From Roseiflexaceae bacterium UBA965 (GTDB lineage Bacteria > Chloroflexota > Chloroflexia > Chloroflexales > Roseiflexaceae), in the NCBI GenBank assembly GCA_002292925.1, contig DBCF01000172.1, positions 9,892 through 31,949 on the forward strand: a DNA stretch of 22,058 nt. The letters are read 5' to 3'. The position numbers and the translations under genes were made by a program. The notes below the pieces were generated by a model. The model was not told the origin of the DNA and ran no database searches. It saw nothing but the letters and a program-made list of their open reading frames with translations. Below, in pieces: positions 1 to 7,260 of this stretch. How positions within the stretch are numbered: the first letter of the stretch is position 1; each line of letters opens with the position of its first letter.

Positions 1-1086
<1,086 letters not shown>

Positions 1087-1132
1087 TAGTTGCTCCTTTT
1101 TGGCACACGATATCGCGCGCCATTAGTCACGG

Positions 1133-1138
1133 TATAAT
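1133..1138 (+). promoter_or_regulatory. Candidate -10 box for the aminotransferase gene
   Basis: A perfect TATAAT lies 31 bases before the aminotransferase ATG in the short divergent spacer. No convincing -35 box is present at 16-18 bases upstream; the hexamer there reads ATATCG. The near-palindromic stretch GGTATAATACC also gives TATTAT on the other strand and could serve glmS. Only the -10 match is seen; promoter function is inferred. Confidence 0.4.
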
Positions 1139-1169
1139 ACCTAAGAATCCATCCAACACGAGAAAACCA

Positions 1170-2366
1170 ATGACGCACCCTGCAACTGCTCAGCGTATTG
1201 CCAGTTTTGGCACGACTATTTTCACCGAAATGAGTGCCTTGGCATTGGCGCATAACGCCGTCAATCTGGGCCAAGGCTTCCCCGACTTTGCGGGGCCTGA
1301 CTTTGTCAAAAACGCCGCGGTAGCCGCCGTCCAAGCCGACCTCAATCAATATGCCCCTATGCCCGGCTTACCCAGCCTGCGGCAGGCCATTGCTGCCACT
1401 TGGGCAGACCGCACCGGGCGCGAAATCGATCCGCTGGCCGATGTCAGTATTTCCAGCGGTGCCACCGAAGTGCTGTGCAACATCATGCTGGCCTTCGTCA
1501 ATCCGGGCGATGGCGTGGTGATGTTTGAGCCAGCCTACGATGCCTATCAACCCGATGTCATCATGGCCGGCGGTCACGCCATCCCCGTGCGCCTCTACCC
1601 ACCCGATGCCCAACACAGCGGCTGGCATTACGACGACGCAGCCCTCGAGGCAGCCTTTGCGCAACGCCCCAAACTGCTGTTGCTCAACACCCCCCACAAT
1701 CCCACCGGCAAAGTGTTTAGTGCTAGCGAATTACAGCGTATCGCCGAACTATGCCAAACCTACAACGTGCTGGCGGTGGTCGACGAAGTCTACGACCGGC
1801 TGGTCTATGACCAGCACCAGCACATCCACCTCGCCAGCCTGCCCGGCATGTGGGAGCGCACCATGACCGTCAACAGCATCGGCAAAACCTTTAGTGTGAC
1901 GGGGTGGAAAATCGGCTGGTGTGTGGCGCCCGCCAATCTCATCAGCGCCGTGCGCGCCACCCACCAATGGGTTACCTTTGCCACCTCGACCCCCATGCAA
2001 CAGGCCTCGGCAGTGGCACTAAACGACGCCCGCCACAACAGCTACTACGACCAACTCGTCAGCGAATACAGCGCCCGCCGCATCCAACTCAACGCCATCT
2101 TGCGTGCCACTGGTTTGCCACTCATCGACGCCGAAGGGTCGTACTTTGTCAGTGTCGACGTGGCGCCCCTCGGCGTCAGCGATGTACGGGTCTTTTGTCG
2201 GCGCTTGACCAGTGAGCTGGGCGTGGCGGCCATCCCCATCCCGGCCTTTTATCTGGCGCCTGGGGCACCGGCGTTGGCGCGCTTTTGTTTCGCCAAAAAA
2301 GCCACCACCTTGGCTGCTGCCGGCGAGCGCTTGACGCGCTTGCACGACATCGACTGGACTAGTTGA
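1170..2366 (+). CDS. PLP-dependent class I/II aminotransferase, kynurenine/methionine aminotransferase-like
   Basis: This is a fold-type I transaminase of 398 residues, the usual length for class I/II enzymes. Visible motifs are NLGQGFPDF near residue 32, the PLP phosphate-binding SGATEVL near 96, NTPHNPTGKV near 174, VVDEVYD with Asp205 and Tyr208, and SIGKTFSVTGWKIGW with the Schiff-base lysine at Lys239. The GKTFSVTGWKIGW string is typical of the group that includes kynurenine aminotransferase / glutamine transaminase K and E. coli YbdL (methionine aminotransferase). The exact amino donor cannot be read from the sequence, and DapC or AspC-like roles remain possible. The start has only a weak ribosome site (ACGAGAAAA). 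Its stop overlaps by 8 bases the end of the convergent gene at 2359, with no terminator between the two. Confidence 0.92.
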   Translation: MTHPATAQRIASFGTTIFTEMSALALAHNAVNLGQGFPDFAGPDFVKNAAVAAVQADLNQYAPMPGLPSLRQAIAATWADRTGREIDPLADVSISSGATEVLCNIMLAFVNPGDGVVMFEPAYDAYQPDVIMAGGHAIPVRLYPPDAQHSGWHYDDAALEAAFAQRPKLLLLNTPHNPTGKVFSASELQRIAELCQTYNVLAVVDEVYDRLVYDQHQHIHLASLPGMWERTMTVNSIGKTFSVTGWKIGWCVAPANLISAVRATHQWVTFATSTPMQQASAVALNDARHNSYYDQLVSEYSARRIQLNAILRATGLPLIDAEGSYFVSVDVAPLGVSDVRVFCRRLTSELGVAAIPIPAFYLAPGAPALARFCFAKKATTLAAAGERLTRLHDIDWTS

Positions 2367-2928
2367 GGGTTGGATTGGCGATGAGCGTCAACAATGATTG
2401 TCGCAAACGCTTAATTCGCACATCAAGGCCATTGGGGCGCACATACAAATCTTGGCGCACCGCCACAATATCGCGGTGGATTTGCTCAATTGGATCACGC
2501 ACTGCACTGGTCGCCGTCACGGCTGCCCGTTGCAGTGCGTCATCCATGAGGAGCAACATTTGCGCGGTGCCCGTCATGTCGTTACGCGCCAAGGCGGCTT
2601 CGGCATCGCTGGCATGCGCCAACGCCCGGGTCAAATAGACAGCACTCCACAAGGCGGCGGTGTCGGCTTTGACATCGAGGATTTCTTGGCGCGAAATATC
2701 GCGTACCAACGGTGACGTCAACGTTGCCGTGACCGCCGGGATGGTCGTAGCAACGGTACCCGCCACCGGCGTCGCTTTGCTGGGGGTTTGTAACACCACC
2801 ACGCGGTCGCGAGGCACCACAAACCACGCCAAAATCAAGGTCACCAGCGCGGTAACAACATGCGGCAACGCACCTTGCAAAAGGCGTCGTTGCCGCGTTG
2901 GTTGGGAATCACCGTGTATATCAGCCAT
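2359..2928 (-). CDS. Small single-helix membrane protein of unknown function, in operon with ANTAR regulator
   Basis: The 189-residue product has a short basic N-terminus, one membrane segment at about residues 24-39 (VVTALVTLILAWFVV), and a Thr/Ala/Val-rich linker to about residue 72. A largely helical C-terminal domain, rich in Ala, Leu, Asp and Arg, fills residues 78-189. One anchor with no cleavage motif suggests a membrane-tethered protein whose helical domain faces outward. I do not recognise the family. Its ATG lies three bases after the stop codon of the response regulator and has no clear ribosome site, which points to translational coupling. By position it may be an accessory or sensor partner of that regulator, but this is inference. 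Its 3' end overlaps the convergent aminotransferase gene by 8 bases. Confidence 0.75.
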   Translation of the reverse strand: MADIHGDSQPTRQRRLLQGALPHVVTALVTLILAWFVVPRDRVVVLQTPSKATPVAGTVATTIPAVTATLTSPLVRDISRQEILDVKADTAALWSAVYLTRALAHASDAEAALARNDMTGTAQMLLLMDDALQRAAVTATSAVRDPIEQIHRDIVAVRQDLYVRPNGLDVRIKRLRQSLLTLIANPTLN

Positions 2929-2931
2929 TGG

Positions 2932-3516
2932 TTATTTGTCGATTTGAGCCGTCAACAAAATCGCTTGGGCGATTTCGCGCATTGATTTGCGCGTGTTCAT
3001 CGATAATTGTTGAATCTTGCGGAAGGCATCTTGTTCTTTGAGCCCTTGGGTATCCATCAACACCCCTTTGGCGCGCTCGACCAATTTGCGCGTTTCCATG
3101 ATGTCTTTGAGGTCACCCAGCTCTTTGTTGATGGTGTTGAATTCGGCAAAGCGCGCCAAGGCGATTTCAATGGCAGGCAACAATTCGGCTTCACGGAAGG
3201 GTTTGACGATGTAATTGACCACACCGGCCTCGCGGGCACGATCGACCAATTCACGATCCGAATAGGCCGTCAGCAACAATACCGGGGCGATTTTTTCTTC
3301 GGTCAATACTTTGGCGGCCTGAATACCGTCAAGCTTGGGCATTTTGATGTCCATAATGACCAAATCAGGGCGAAGCTCGCGGGCCAAATGGATGGCACTC
3401 AAACCATCACCGGCATCGCCAACCACCAAATAACCAAGACCAACTAAGGTCTCGCGTAGATTCATCCGTATAATAGATTCATCATCGGCGATCACCAAAC
3501 GCAATTGATTAACCAT
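2932..3516 (-). CDS. Response regulator with ANTAR RNA-binding output domain, PdtaR-like
   Basis: This is a two-component regulator of 194 residues that should act on RNA by antitermination rather than on DNA. The receiver domain (about 5-120) shows the acidic pair Asp11-Asp12, the phospho-acceptor Asp56 in VIMDIKMP, Thr83 and Lys105 in YIVKPF. A coiled-coil linker (about 122-140) leads into an ANTAR domain. That domain has the typical pattern AKGVLM...GLKEQDAFRKIQQLSM...MREIAQAIL at about 148-189. The layout matches PdtaR-type regulators (about 200 residues). The ATG at 3516 was chosen over an upstream in-frame ATG at 3567 because it follows GGAGGAG at good spacing and begins exactly at the receiver fold. 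No histidine kinase is adjacent. It is the first gene of a two-gene unit with the membrane protein at 2928, and it has a good promoter upstream. Confidence 0.93.
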   Translation of the reverse strand: MVNQLRLVIADDESIIRMNLRETLVGLGYLVVGDAGDGLSAIHLARELRPDLVIMDIKMPKLDGIQAAKVLTEEKIAPVLLLTAYSDRELVDRAREAGVVNYIVKPFREAELLPAIEIALARFAEFNTINKELGDLKDIMETRKLVERAKGVLMDTQGLKEQDAFRKIQQLSMNTRKSMREIAQAILLTAQIDK

Positions 3517-3572
3517 TAGACTAACTCCTCCCACAAACGGGGATGCGCGTCGCATATTACATATCACACTTG

Positions 3573-3602
3573 ACTATAGCACGTATTTCAAAACATGGTC
3601 AA
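3573..3602 (-). promoter_or_regulatory. Sigma-70 promoter for the ANTAR regulator operon
   Basis: On the minus strand, TTGACC (3602-3597) and TATAGT (3578-3573) are separated by 18 bases. The predicted start near 3566 gives a leader of about 50 bases ending in the GGAGGAG ribosome site. The 8-base direct repeat AGCACGTA occurs at 3578-3585 and 3602-3609, bracketing the promoter at a 24-base interval, and might be a regulator site. Confidence 0.65.
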
Positions 3603-3608
3603 GCACGT

Positions 3609-3641
3609 AATATCCAAAATACGCCAAACAATTTGGATATT
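3609..3641. repeat. 10-bp perfect inverted repeat upstream of the ANTAR promoter
   Basis: AATATCCAAA (3609-3618) is mirrored exactly by TTTGGATATT (3632-3641) with 13 bases between the arms. The element lies just upstream of the -35 box of the minus-strand promoter. No T-run follows on either strand, so an operator or activator site is more likely than a terminator. Confidence 0.6.
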
Positions 3642-3666
3642 TCGTGACAAAATTGGAGGTAATCAT

Positions 3667-3821
3667 ATCTCGCACAGTGCACGCAGAGGACGCAGAGGTA
3701 GTCAATTTATCTCGCACAGAGGACGCAGAGGCCGCAGAGATTCTTTTTGATTGCGATACGTCGATAAAAGTCTATCTCTGTGTGATGCCCAATGGCTCAC
3801 GCAGAGGTACAGAGGCGCGCA
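3667..3821. repeat. Cluster of degenerate CGCAGAGG intergenic repeats
   Basis: Two similar units start with ATCTCGCACAG, at 3667 and 3709, each followed by runs of CGCAGAGG / ACGCAGAGG / CCGCAGAGA. A third, more divergent unit (CACGCAGAGGTACAGAGG) is at 3799-3816. TCTCTGTGTGA at 3774-3784 is a reverse-orientation relative of the same theme. Repeats of the CACAGAGG/CGCAGAGG type are scattered between genes in several environmental bacterial genomes; their function is unknown. Short open frames across this stretch are composed of the repeat and are not believed to be genes. Confidence 0.7.
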
Positions 3822-3839
3822 GTCACACTACATTTTCAA

Positions 3840-3868
3840 TTTTCAATTCCTCCTTCCTCTGATATAAT
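3840..3868 (+). promoter_or_regulatory. Candidate promoter of the T-box-serS operon
   Basis: A perfect TATAAT at 3863-3868 lies 17 bases after TTTTCA (3840-3845, four of six matches to TTGACA). The predicted start near 3875 falls directly before the first bases that can be assigned to the T-box leader. Confidence 0.55.
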
Positions 3869-3875
3869 GCAAAGT

Positions 3876-4104
3876 AACAACATGCGATGATAGAGCCATG
3901 TCGCGGTGATGCCCATCCAGAGAGGTGCCGGTTGGTGTGAGGCACTTGGGTTCCCCCGTCGATTCCCCTCTTGAGCAGCCGAGGATGACTCGCGCCGGGT
4001 GCACCCGTTACCGTGCAATCAAGGTCATCACCCGTGATGACGAACGAAGGTGGCACCACGAAGGCATTGCCTCTCGTCCTTCTCGAAGGATGGAGGTCTT
4101 TTTT
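3876..4104 (+). promoter_or_regulatory. T-box riboswitch (transcription attenuation), probably tRNA-Ser responsive
   Basis: The leader has the T-box parts in order. The Stem I apex includes AGAGAG (3919-3924), a GTGCC/GGCAC helix (3925-3929 with 3941-3945) around the conserved loop GGTTGGTGTGA, and below it CCCA/TGGG. A perfect hairpin GTCATCA-CCCG-TGATGAC at 4024-4041 fits Stem III. The antiterminator is ideal: GAAGG (4046-4050), the 7-base bulge TGGCACC (4051-4057), ACG (4058-4060), then CGT and CCTTC at 4075-4082 as partners. The bulge bases TGGC would pair with a tRNA 3' end GCCA, meaning discriminator base G, as in tRNA-Ser. TCC at 3964-3966, in the loop opposite the 5' strand of Stem I, is the likely Ser specifier codon, but its exact frame is uncertain. 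Uncharged tRNA should switch on the downstream Nudix-Nudix-serS genes. Confidence 0.88.
4070..4104 (+). terminator. T-box intrinsic terminator, competing with the antiterminator
   Basis: CCTC, one bulged T, CGTCCTT, a CTCG loop, AAGGATG and GAGG form a strong hairpin (4071-4096) followed by TCTTTTTT. Its 5' arm contains the CGT and CCTTC bases that the antiterminator uses, so the two structures exclude each other. Confidence 0.9.
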
Positions 4105-4121
4105 GTGCAAAAAGGAGTCCC

Positions 4122-4619
4122 ATGCAACTGCTCCTCACCATCGCCTATATCGCAGCCCGCTGGGCCCGTGATGTGGTCTGGGCCATCCAGCGCCCCCACC
4201 TCCGGGGCGTGCGGGTGGTGGTCGTCGACCCCCACGGCGCCGTGTTACTGGTACGCCACCGCGCCGGTCCCCACGCCTGGGTCATCCCCGGTGGTGGCAT
4301 CGATGCCGGCGAAGCCGGGCATGTAGCGGCCAGCCGCGAAATTTTCGAAGAATCTGGCCTGCACATCCCCGTCACCGCCGCCGACCTGCATGGCAGCTTT
4401 GGCGAGGCCCACCCCCGCCACCCCTGCACCACGGTGGTCTATGCCGTCACACTTGCACAAGTGCAGGCGCCCCAACCGTCGCCATGGTCACTCGAAATCG
4501 CGGCGGCGCGCTTTGTGCCCATCGCCCAACTCACCAGCCTCGACGATAGCGTCGAACCTGGCTGCCTGCGCCGCATCCACGAAGTCTGTGCCGCCCAACC
4601 CGCGGCCACCAGCTGGTAA
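4122..4619 (+). CDS. Nudix hydrolase, first gene of the T-box operon
   Basis: The 165-residue protein is a Nudix-fold pyrophosphohydrolase expected to cleave a nucleoside diphosphate linked to another group. The Nudix box is complete: the string GGIDAGE, seven residues, then REIFEESGL (about residues 58-80), with the metal-binding glutamates in REIFEE. A hydrophobic and basic N-terminus (LLLTIAYIAARWARDVVWAI) precedes the fold and may be a membrane-associated helix, which is unusual for soluble MutT proteins. The ATG at 4122 follows AAAGGAG at a short 4-base spacing and comes 17 bases after the T-box terminator. An in-frame upstream ATG at 4050 lies inside the T-box motif and was rejected. 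The substrate cannot be predicted. Its stop is 10 bases before the second Nudix gene. Confidence 0.9.
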   Translation: MQLLLTIAYIAARWARDVVWAIQRPHLRGVRVVVVDPHGAVLLVRHRAGPHAWVIPGGGIDAGEAGHVAASREIFEESGLHIPVTAADLHGSFGEAHPRHPCTTVVYAVTLAQVQAPQPSPWSLEIAAARFVPIAQLTSLDDSVEPGCLRRIHEVCAAQPAATSW

Positions 4620-4629
4620 AGGAACCACC

Positions 4630-5139
4630 ATGCCCTATACGCCGATTGTGGCCACCCTCGGCTATATCATGTCACCAGACGGCACCAAGGTGTTGATGGT
4701 GCATCGCAACGCCCGTCCCGACGACATCCACTATGGCAAGTACAACGGCCTAGGTGGCAAAATCGAATCGCAAGAAGATGTAGCCACCAGTATGTGCCGC
4801 GAATTAATGGAAGAAGCCGGTATCACCGTGGTGACGATGAGCATGCGCGGCACCCTCAATTGGCCCGGCTTCGGTAAAAACGAAGAAGACTGGCTAGGGT
4901 TCGTCTTTCGCATCGACCAATGGAGCGGCGAACCCTATACCGCCAACGACGAAGGCACCCTCGAATGGGTCGCCGTCAGTGACCTGCAAACCCTCAATTT
5001 GTGGGATAGTGACCGACTCTGGATCGAAATGGTCTTTGCCAACGACTATACCTTCCACGGCGTGGCCCCCTACAAAAACGGCAAAATGGTGAACTGGAGT
5101 TATAGCAAAATCGCTGTGACACCACCCACCCCAGCATAA
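4630..5139 (+). CDS. Nudix hydrolase of MutT/MTH1 type (probable 8-oxo-(d)GTP diphosphatase)
   Basis: The 169-residue protein starts MPYTPIVATLGYIM and carries VLMVHRN, YNGLGGKIESQED and the full Nudix box ending in RELMEEAGI (about residues 40-63). The pattern of an opening beta strand, MVHRN, NGLGGK and a later WPGFG...W region resembles the MutT/MTH1/MutX group that sanitises oxidised purine nucleotides, which supports but does not prove that activity. The ribosome site AAAGGA overlaps the stop of the first Nudix gene, and serS begins 30 bases downstream, so all three genes should share the T-box-controlled transcript. A longer in-frame upstream reading starting at 4390 lies wholly inside the first Nudix gene and was discarded. 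Confidence 0.92.
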   Translation: MPYTPIVATLGYIMSPDGTKVLMVHRNARPDDIHYGKYNGLGGKIESQEDVATSMCRELMEEAGITVVTMSMRGTLNWPGFGKNEEDWLGFVFRIDQWSGEPYTANDEGTLEWVAVSDLQTLNLWDSDRLWIEMVFANDYTFHGVAPYKNGKMVNWSYSKIAVTPPTPA

Positions 5140-5169
5140 TCAGTGATTCTGTAGTCAAGGAGCAACCTC

Positions 5170-6453
5170 ATGTTAGACATTCGCTTGCTGCGCGAACAAC
5201 CCGACGCCGTCAAAGCTAGCCTGGCTCGCGCCGGCGTCGAACCCCACTTGGTCGATGTCGTGCTGGGCTTCGACGAACAACGCCGGGCCTTGTTGTTTGA
5301 AGTCGAACAACTCAAAGCCCTGCGCAACACCACCTCCAAAGAAATCAGCACCCTCAAAGATGCCGCCATTCGTGACGCCAAAATCGCCGAAATGCGTACC
5401 GTGGGTGACCGCATCGCCATCCTCGACAAACAAGTGGCCGAAGTCGAAGCCAACCAGATGGCTGCTATCCTCGAATTGCGCAATTTGCCCCACGACAGCG
5501 TGCCCGTCGGCCCTGACGAGGACCACAACGTGGTGCTCCAGACCATCGGCACCCCCCGCCAATTCGACTTTGCCCCCAAACCACACTGGGAGCTGGGTGA
5601 ATCGTTGGGCATCATCGACTTCGAGCGTGGTGTCAAAATCTCGGGTTCGCGCTTTTATGTGCTCAAAGGGATGGGCTCACGCTTGCAACGCGCCTTGATC
5701 CAATGGCTGCTCGACCTGCATGGCAACCAAGGCTACCAAGAGGTCTATACGCCGTTTGTGGTCAAAGAGCTCAGCTTGTGGGGCGCCCGTCAATTGCCCA
5801 AATTCCGCGATAATCTGTACCACGACGCCGAAGAAGATTTGTGGCTCGTGCCCACCGCCGAAGTGCCCGTCACCAATTTGCACCGCGACGAAATCTTCGA
5901 CGCCAATCAGTTGCCCATCCACTACTGTGCCTATACACCTTGTTTCCGTCGTGAAAAAATGAGTGCCGGCCGTGACGTGCGGGGCATCAAGCGCGGCCAT
6001 CAGTTCGACAAGGTCGAAATGTACAAATTCGTCCACCCCGACACCAGCTACGCCGAACTCGAGCAACTGCGCCTCGATGCCGAAGAAAGCTGCCGGCTGT
6101 TGGGCATCCCCTACCGCACCAAAATCCTTTGCACCGGCGATATGGGCTTTGCCTCGACCAAAACCTACGACATCGAAGTCTGGGCGCCTGGCCAAAACGA
6201 ATGGCTGGAAGTCAGCTCCTGCTCCAACGTCGAATCGTTCCAGGCTCGCGCCACCAACATCCGCTTCCGGGCCGAAGCGGGCGCCAAAACCGAATTCGTG
6301 CATACCCTCAATGGCTCGGGTCTGGGCATCCCCCGCACCATGATTGCCATTATGGAAAACTACCAGAATCCCGATGGCTCGATTACCGTGCCCGACGTGC
6401 TCCGCCCCTACCTCGGTGGCATCGACACCATCCAACCCTATACCCGCAAATAA
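5170..6453 (+). CDS. serS: Seryl-tRNA synthetase
   Basis: This cytosolic class II synthetase charges tRNA-Ser. The 427-residue length is standard for bacterial SerRS. It begins MLDIRLLREQPDAVKASL, and the long antiparallel coiled-coil arm that grips the tRNA-Ser variable arm spans about residues 30-100. Motif 2 is seen in FRREKMSAGRDVRGIKRGHQFDKVEM (from about 260), the serine/ATP pocket in EVSSCSNVESFQARATNIRFR, and motif 3 in NGSGLGIPRTMIAIMENYQ (from about 386). The ATG follows AAGGAG at good spacing. It is the last gene of the T-box operon, which fits the serine-type signals in the leader, and ends just before a strong bidirectional terminator. Confidence 0.98.
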   Translation: MLDIRLLREQPDAVKASLARAGVEPHLVDVVLGFDEQRRALLFEVEQLKALRNTTSKEISTLKDAAIRDAKIAEMRTVGDRIAILDKQVAEVEANQMAAILELRNLPHDSVPVGPDEDHNVVLQTIGTPRQFDFAPKPHWELGESLGIIDFERGVKISGSRFYVLKGMGSRLQRALIQWLLDLHGNQGYQEVYTPFVVKELSLWGARQLPKFRDNLYHDAEEDLWLVPTAEVPVTNLHRDEIFDANQLPIHYCAYTPCFRREKMSAGRDVRGIKRGHQFDKVEMYKFVHPDTSYAELEQLRLDAEESCRLLGIPYRTKILCTGDMGFASTKTYDIEVWAPGQNEWLEVSSCSNVESFQARATNIRFRAEAGAKTEFVHTLNGSGLGIPRTMIAIMENYQNPDGSITVPDVLRPYLGGIDTIQPYTRK

Positions 6454-6457
6454 CCAC

Positions 6458-6498
6458 AAAAAACCCCCGTGCAGAGATTTACTCTGCACGGGGGTTTT
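6458..6498. terminator. Bidirectional intrinsic terminator between serS and the GNAT gene
   Basis: A perfect 13-bp stem, CCCCCGTGCAGAG (6464-6476) with CTCTGCACGGGGG (6482-6494), encloses the loop ATTTA. It is flanked by six A on the left and four T on the right, so it ends both the plus-strand serS transcript and the convergent minus-strand GNAT transcript. The serS stop is 4 bases before the A-run, and the GNAT stop is 5 bases after the T-run. Confidence 0.96.
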
Positions 6499-6503
6499 AT
6501 TTG

Positions 6504-7049
6504 TTACATCACGTGATAAGCCATCACGACCAAATCGTGGCGGTTGCCGTGGCGATCGTGGGCATGCTTGCTAAACACCCCTTCACGATTGAAGCCCAGC
6601 CGCTCAAAAATCGCGCGGCCACTGACTTGTACTGCTAACATTTCGACAATCACTTTGGCGACCCCCAAGCCCCGGGCAGCCTCAAACACCGCTTTGGCCA
6701 TCTGTAGACCTAGGCCACTGCGCCGATAGCCTTCGCCTACCATCAGCTGGATGTCGCCGACGTGTGACGACCAGCCTGCCAAGCGCCGCACTGCACTATA
6801 AGCGATGATAGTGCCATCGTCGAGTGCCGCCACCACCTGGCGCCAGTTTTCGGCGGCGTAGGCGTTGACAAGTCGATTAATAATATCGGGGTTTTGTAAA
6901 TCATCTTCGAGGTACAACAAATCATCTTTGGGTAAGCGCTGGCCAAACTGCATCAACGCCTCCCGGTCACTGTCCGCCAAAAAACGAATGGTGACATGTT
7001 GGCCGTTGCGTAACGTAATGGGCGCCGCTGCCTCTACGTGCGTGGTCAT
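6504..7049 (-). CDS. GNAT-family N-acetyltransferase
   Basis: The 181-residue product has the Gcn5-related acetyltransferase fold. The N-terminal part reads TIRFLADSDREALMQFGQRL, the central strand VGDIQLMVGEGYRRSGLG holds the acetyl-CoA pyrophosphate loop (R-R-x-G-x-G, about residues 117-122), and the end has FERLGFNREGVF. The opening, ITLRNGQHVTIR, resembles acetyltransferases that modify proteins or small metabolites in Chloroflexi and Actinobacteria, but the acceptor is not predictable. The ATG at 7049 follows AAGGGA and was preferred over a TTG at 7082, which lacks a ribosome site. It is a single-gene unit sharing a terminator with serS. Confidence 0.85.
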   Translation of the reverse strand: MTTHVEAAAPITLRNGQHVTIRFLADSDREALMQFGQRLPKDDLLYLEDDLQNPDIINRLVNAYAAENWRQVVAALDDGTIIAYSAVRRLAGWSSHVGDIQLMVGEGYRRSGLGLQMAKAVFEAARGLGVAKVIVEMLAVQVSGRAIFERLGFNREGVFSKHAHDRHGNRHDLVVMAYHVM

Positions 7050-7180
7050 ACTCGCTTCCCTTCTTGTAAACAAAAAATCCAATTACTTCCTATACGCACG
7101 ATTTGCATTTCTGGATGAATAAACTTCGTGCAAATTATCACATATTTATTAGTATACCTGTTTTTGCGTGTATGTCACGT

Positions 7181-7226
7181 AAAAAAACCAGCGGCGTTGG
7201 ATATGTTGCCATACCCGTCGCCGCTG
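7181..7226 (-). terminator. Intrinsic terminator of the tal-tkt operon
   Basis: CAGCGGCG (7189-7196) pairs with CGCCGCTG (7219-7226), and the inner GGATATG/CATACCC extends the stem with one mismatch around the loop TTGC. Read on the minus strand, the hairpin is followed by seven T (7187-7181). It lies 34 bases after the transketolase stop codon. Confidence 0.93.
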
Positions 7227-7260
7227 TAATGTTTTTGTAATGAAACCAAAAAGAGGGAGC

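Noticed and set aside
1087..1169. glmS ribozyme or riboswitch in the glmS leader
   Set aside because: The whole divergent spacer is 83 bases, too short for the known ribozyme, and no matching core was seen.
3667..3821. Possible CRISPR array from the repeated CGCAGAGG units
   Set aside because: Units are degenerate, unevenly spaced and without unique spacers of constant length; no cas genes are present.
3644..3862. 72-codon frame across the CGCAGAGG repeats
   Set aside because: The translation is made of the repeats (HAEDAEV, RTEDAEAAE) and ends before the T-box promoter; no gene-like features.
5677..6489. 270-codon minus-strand frame inside serS
   Set aside because: Fully antisense to SerRS motifs 2 and 3 and crosses the intrinsic terminator; a codon-bias shadow.
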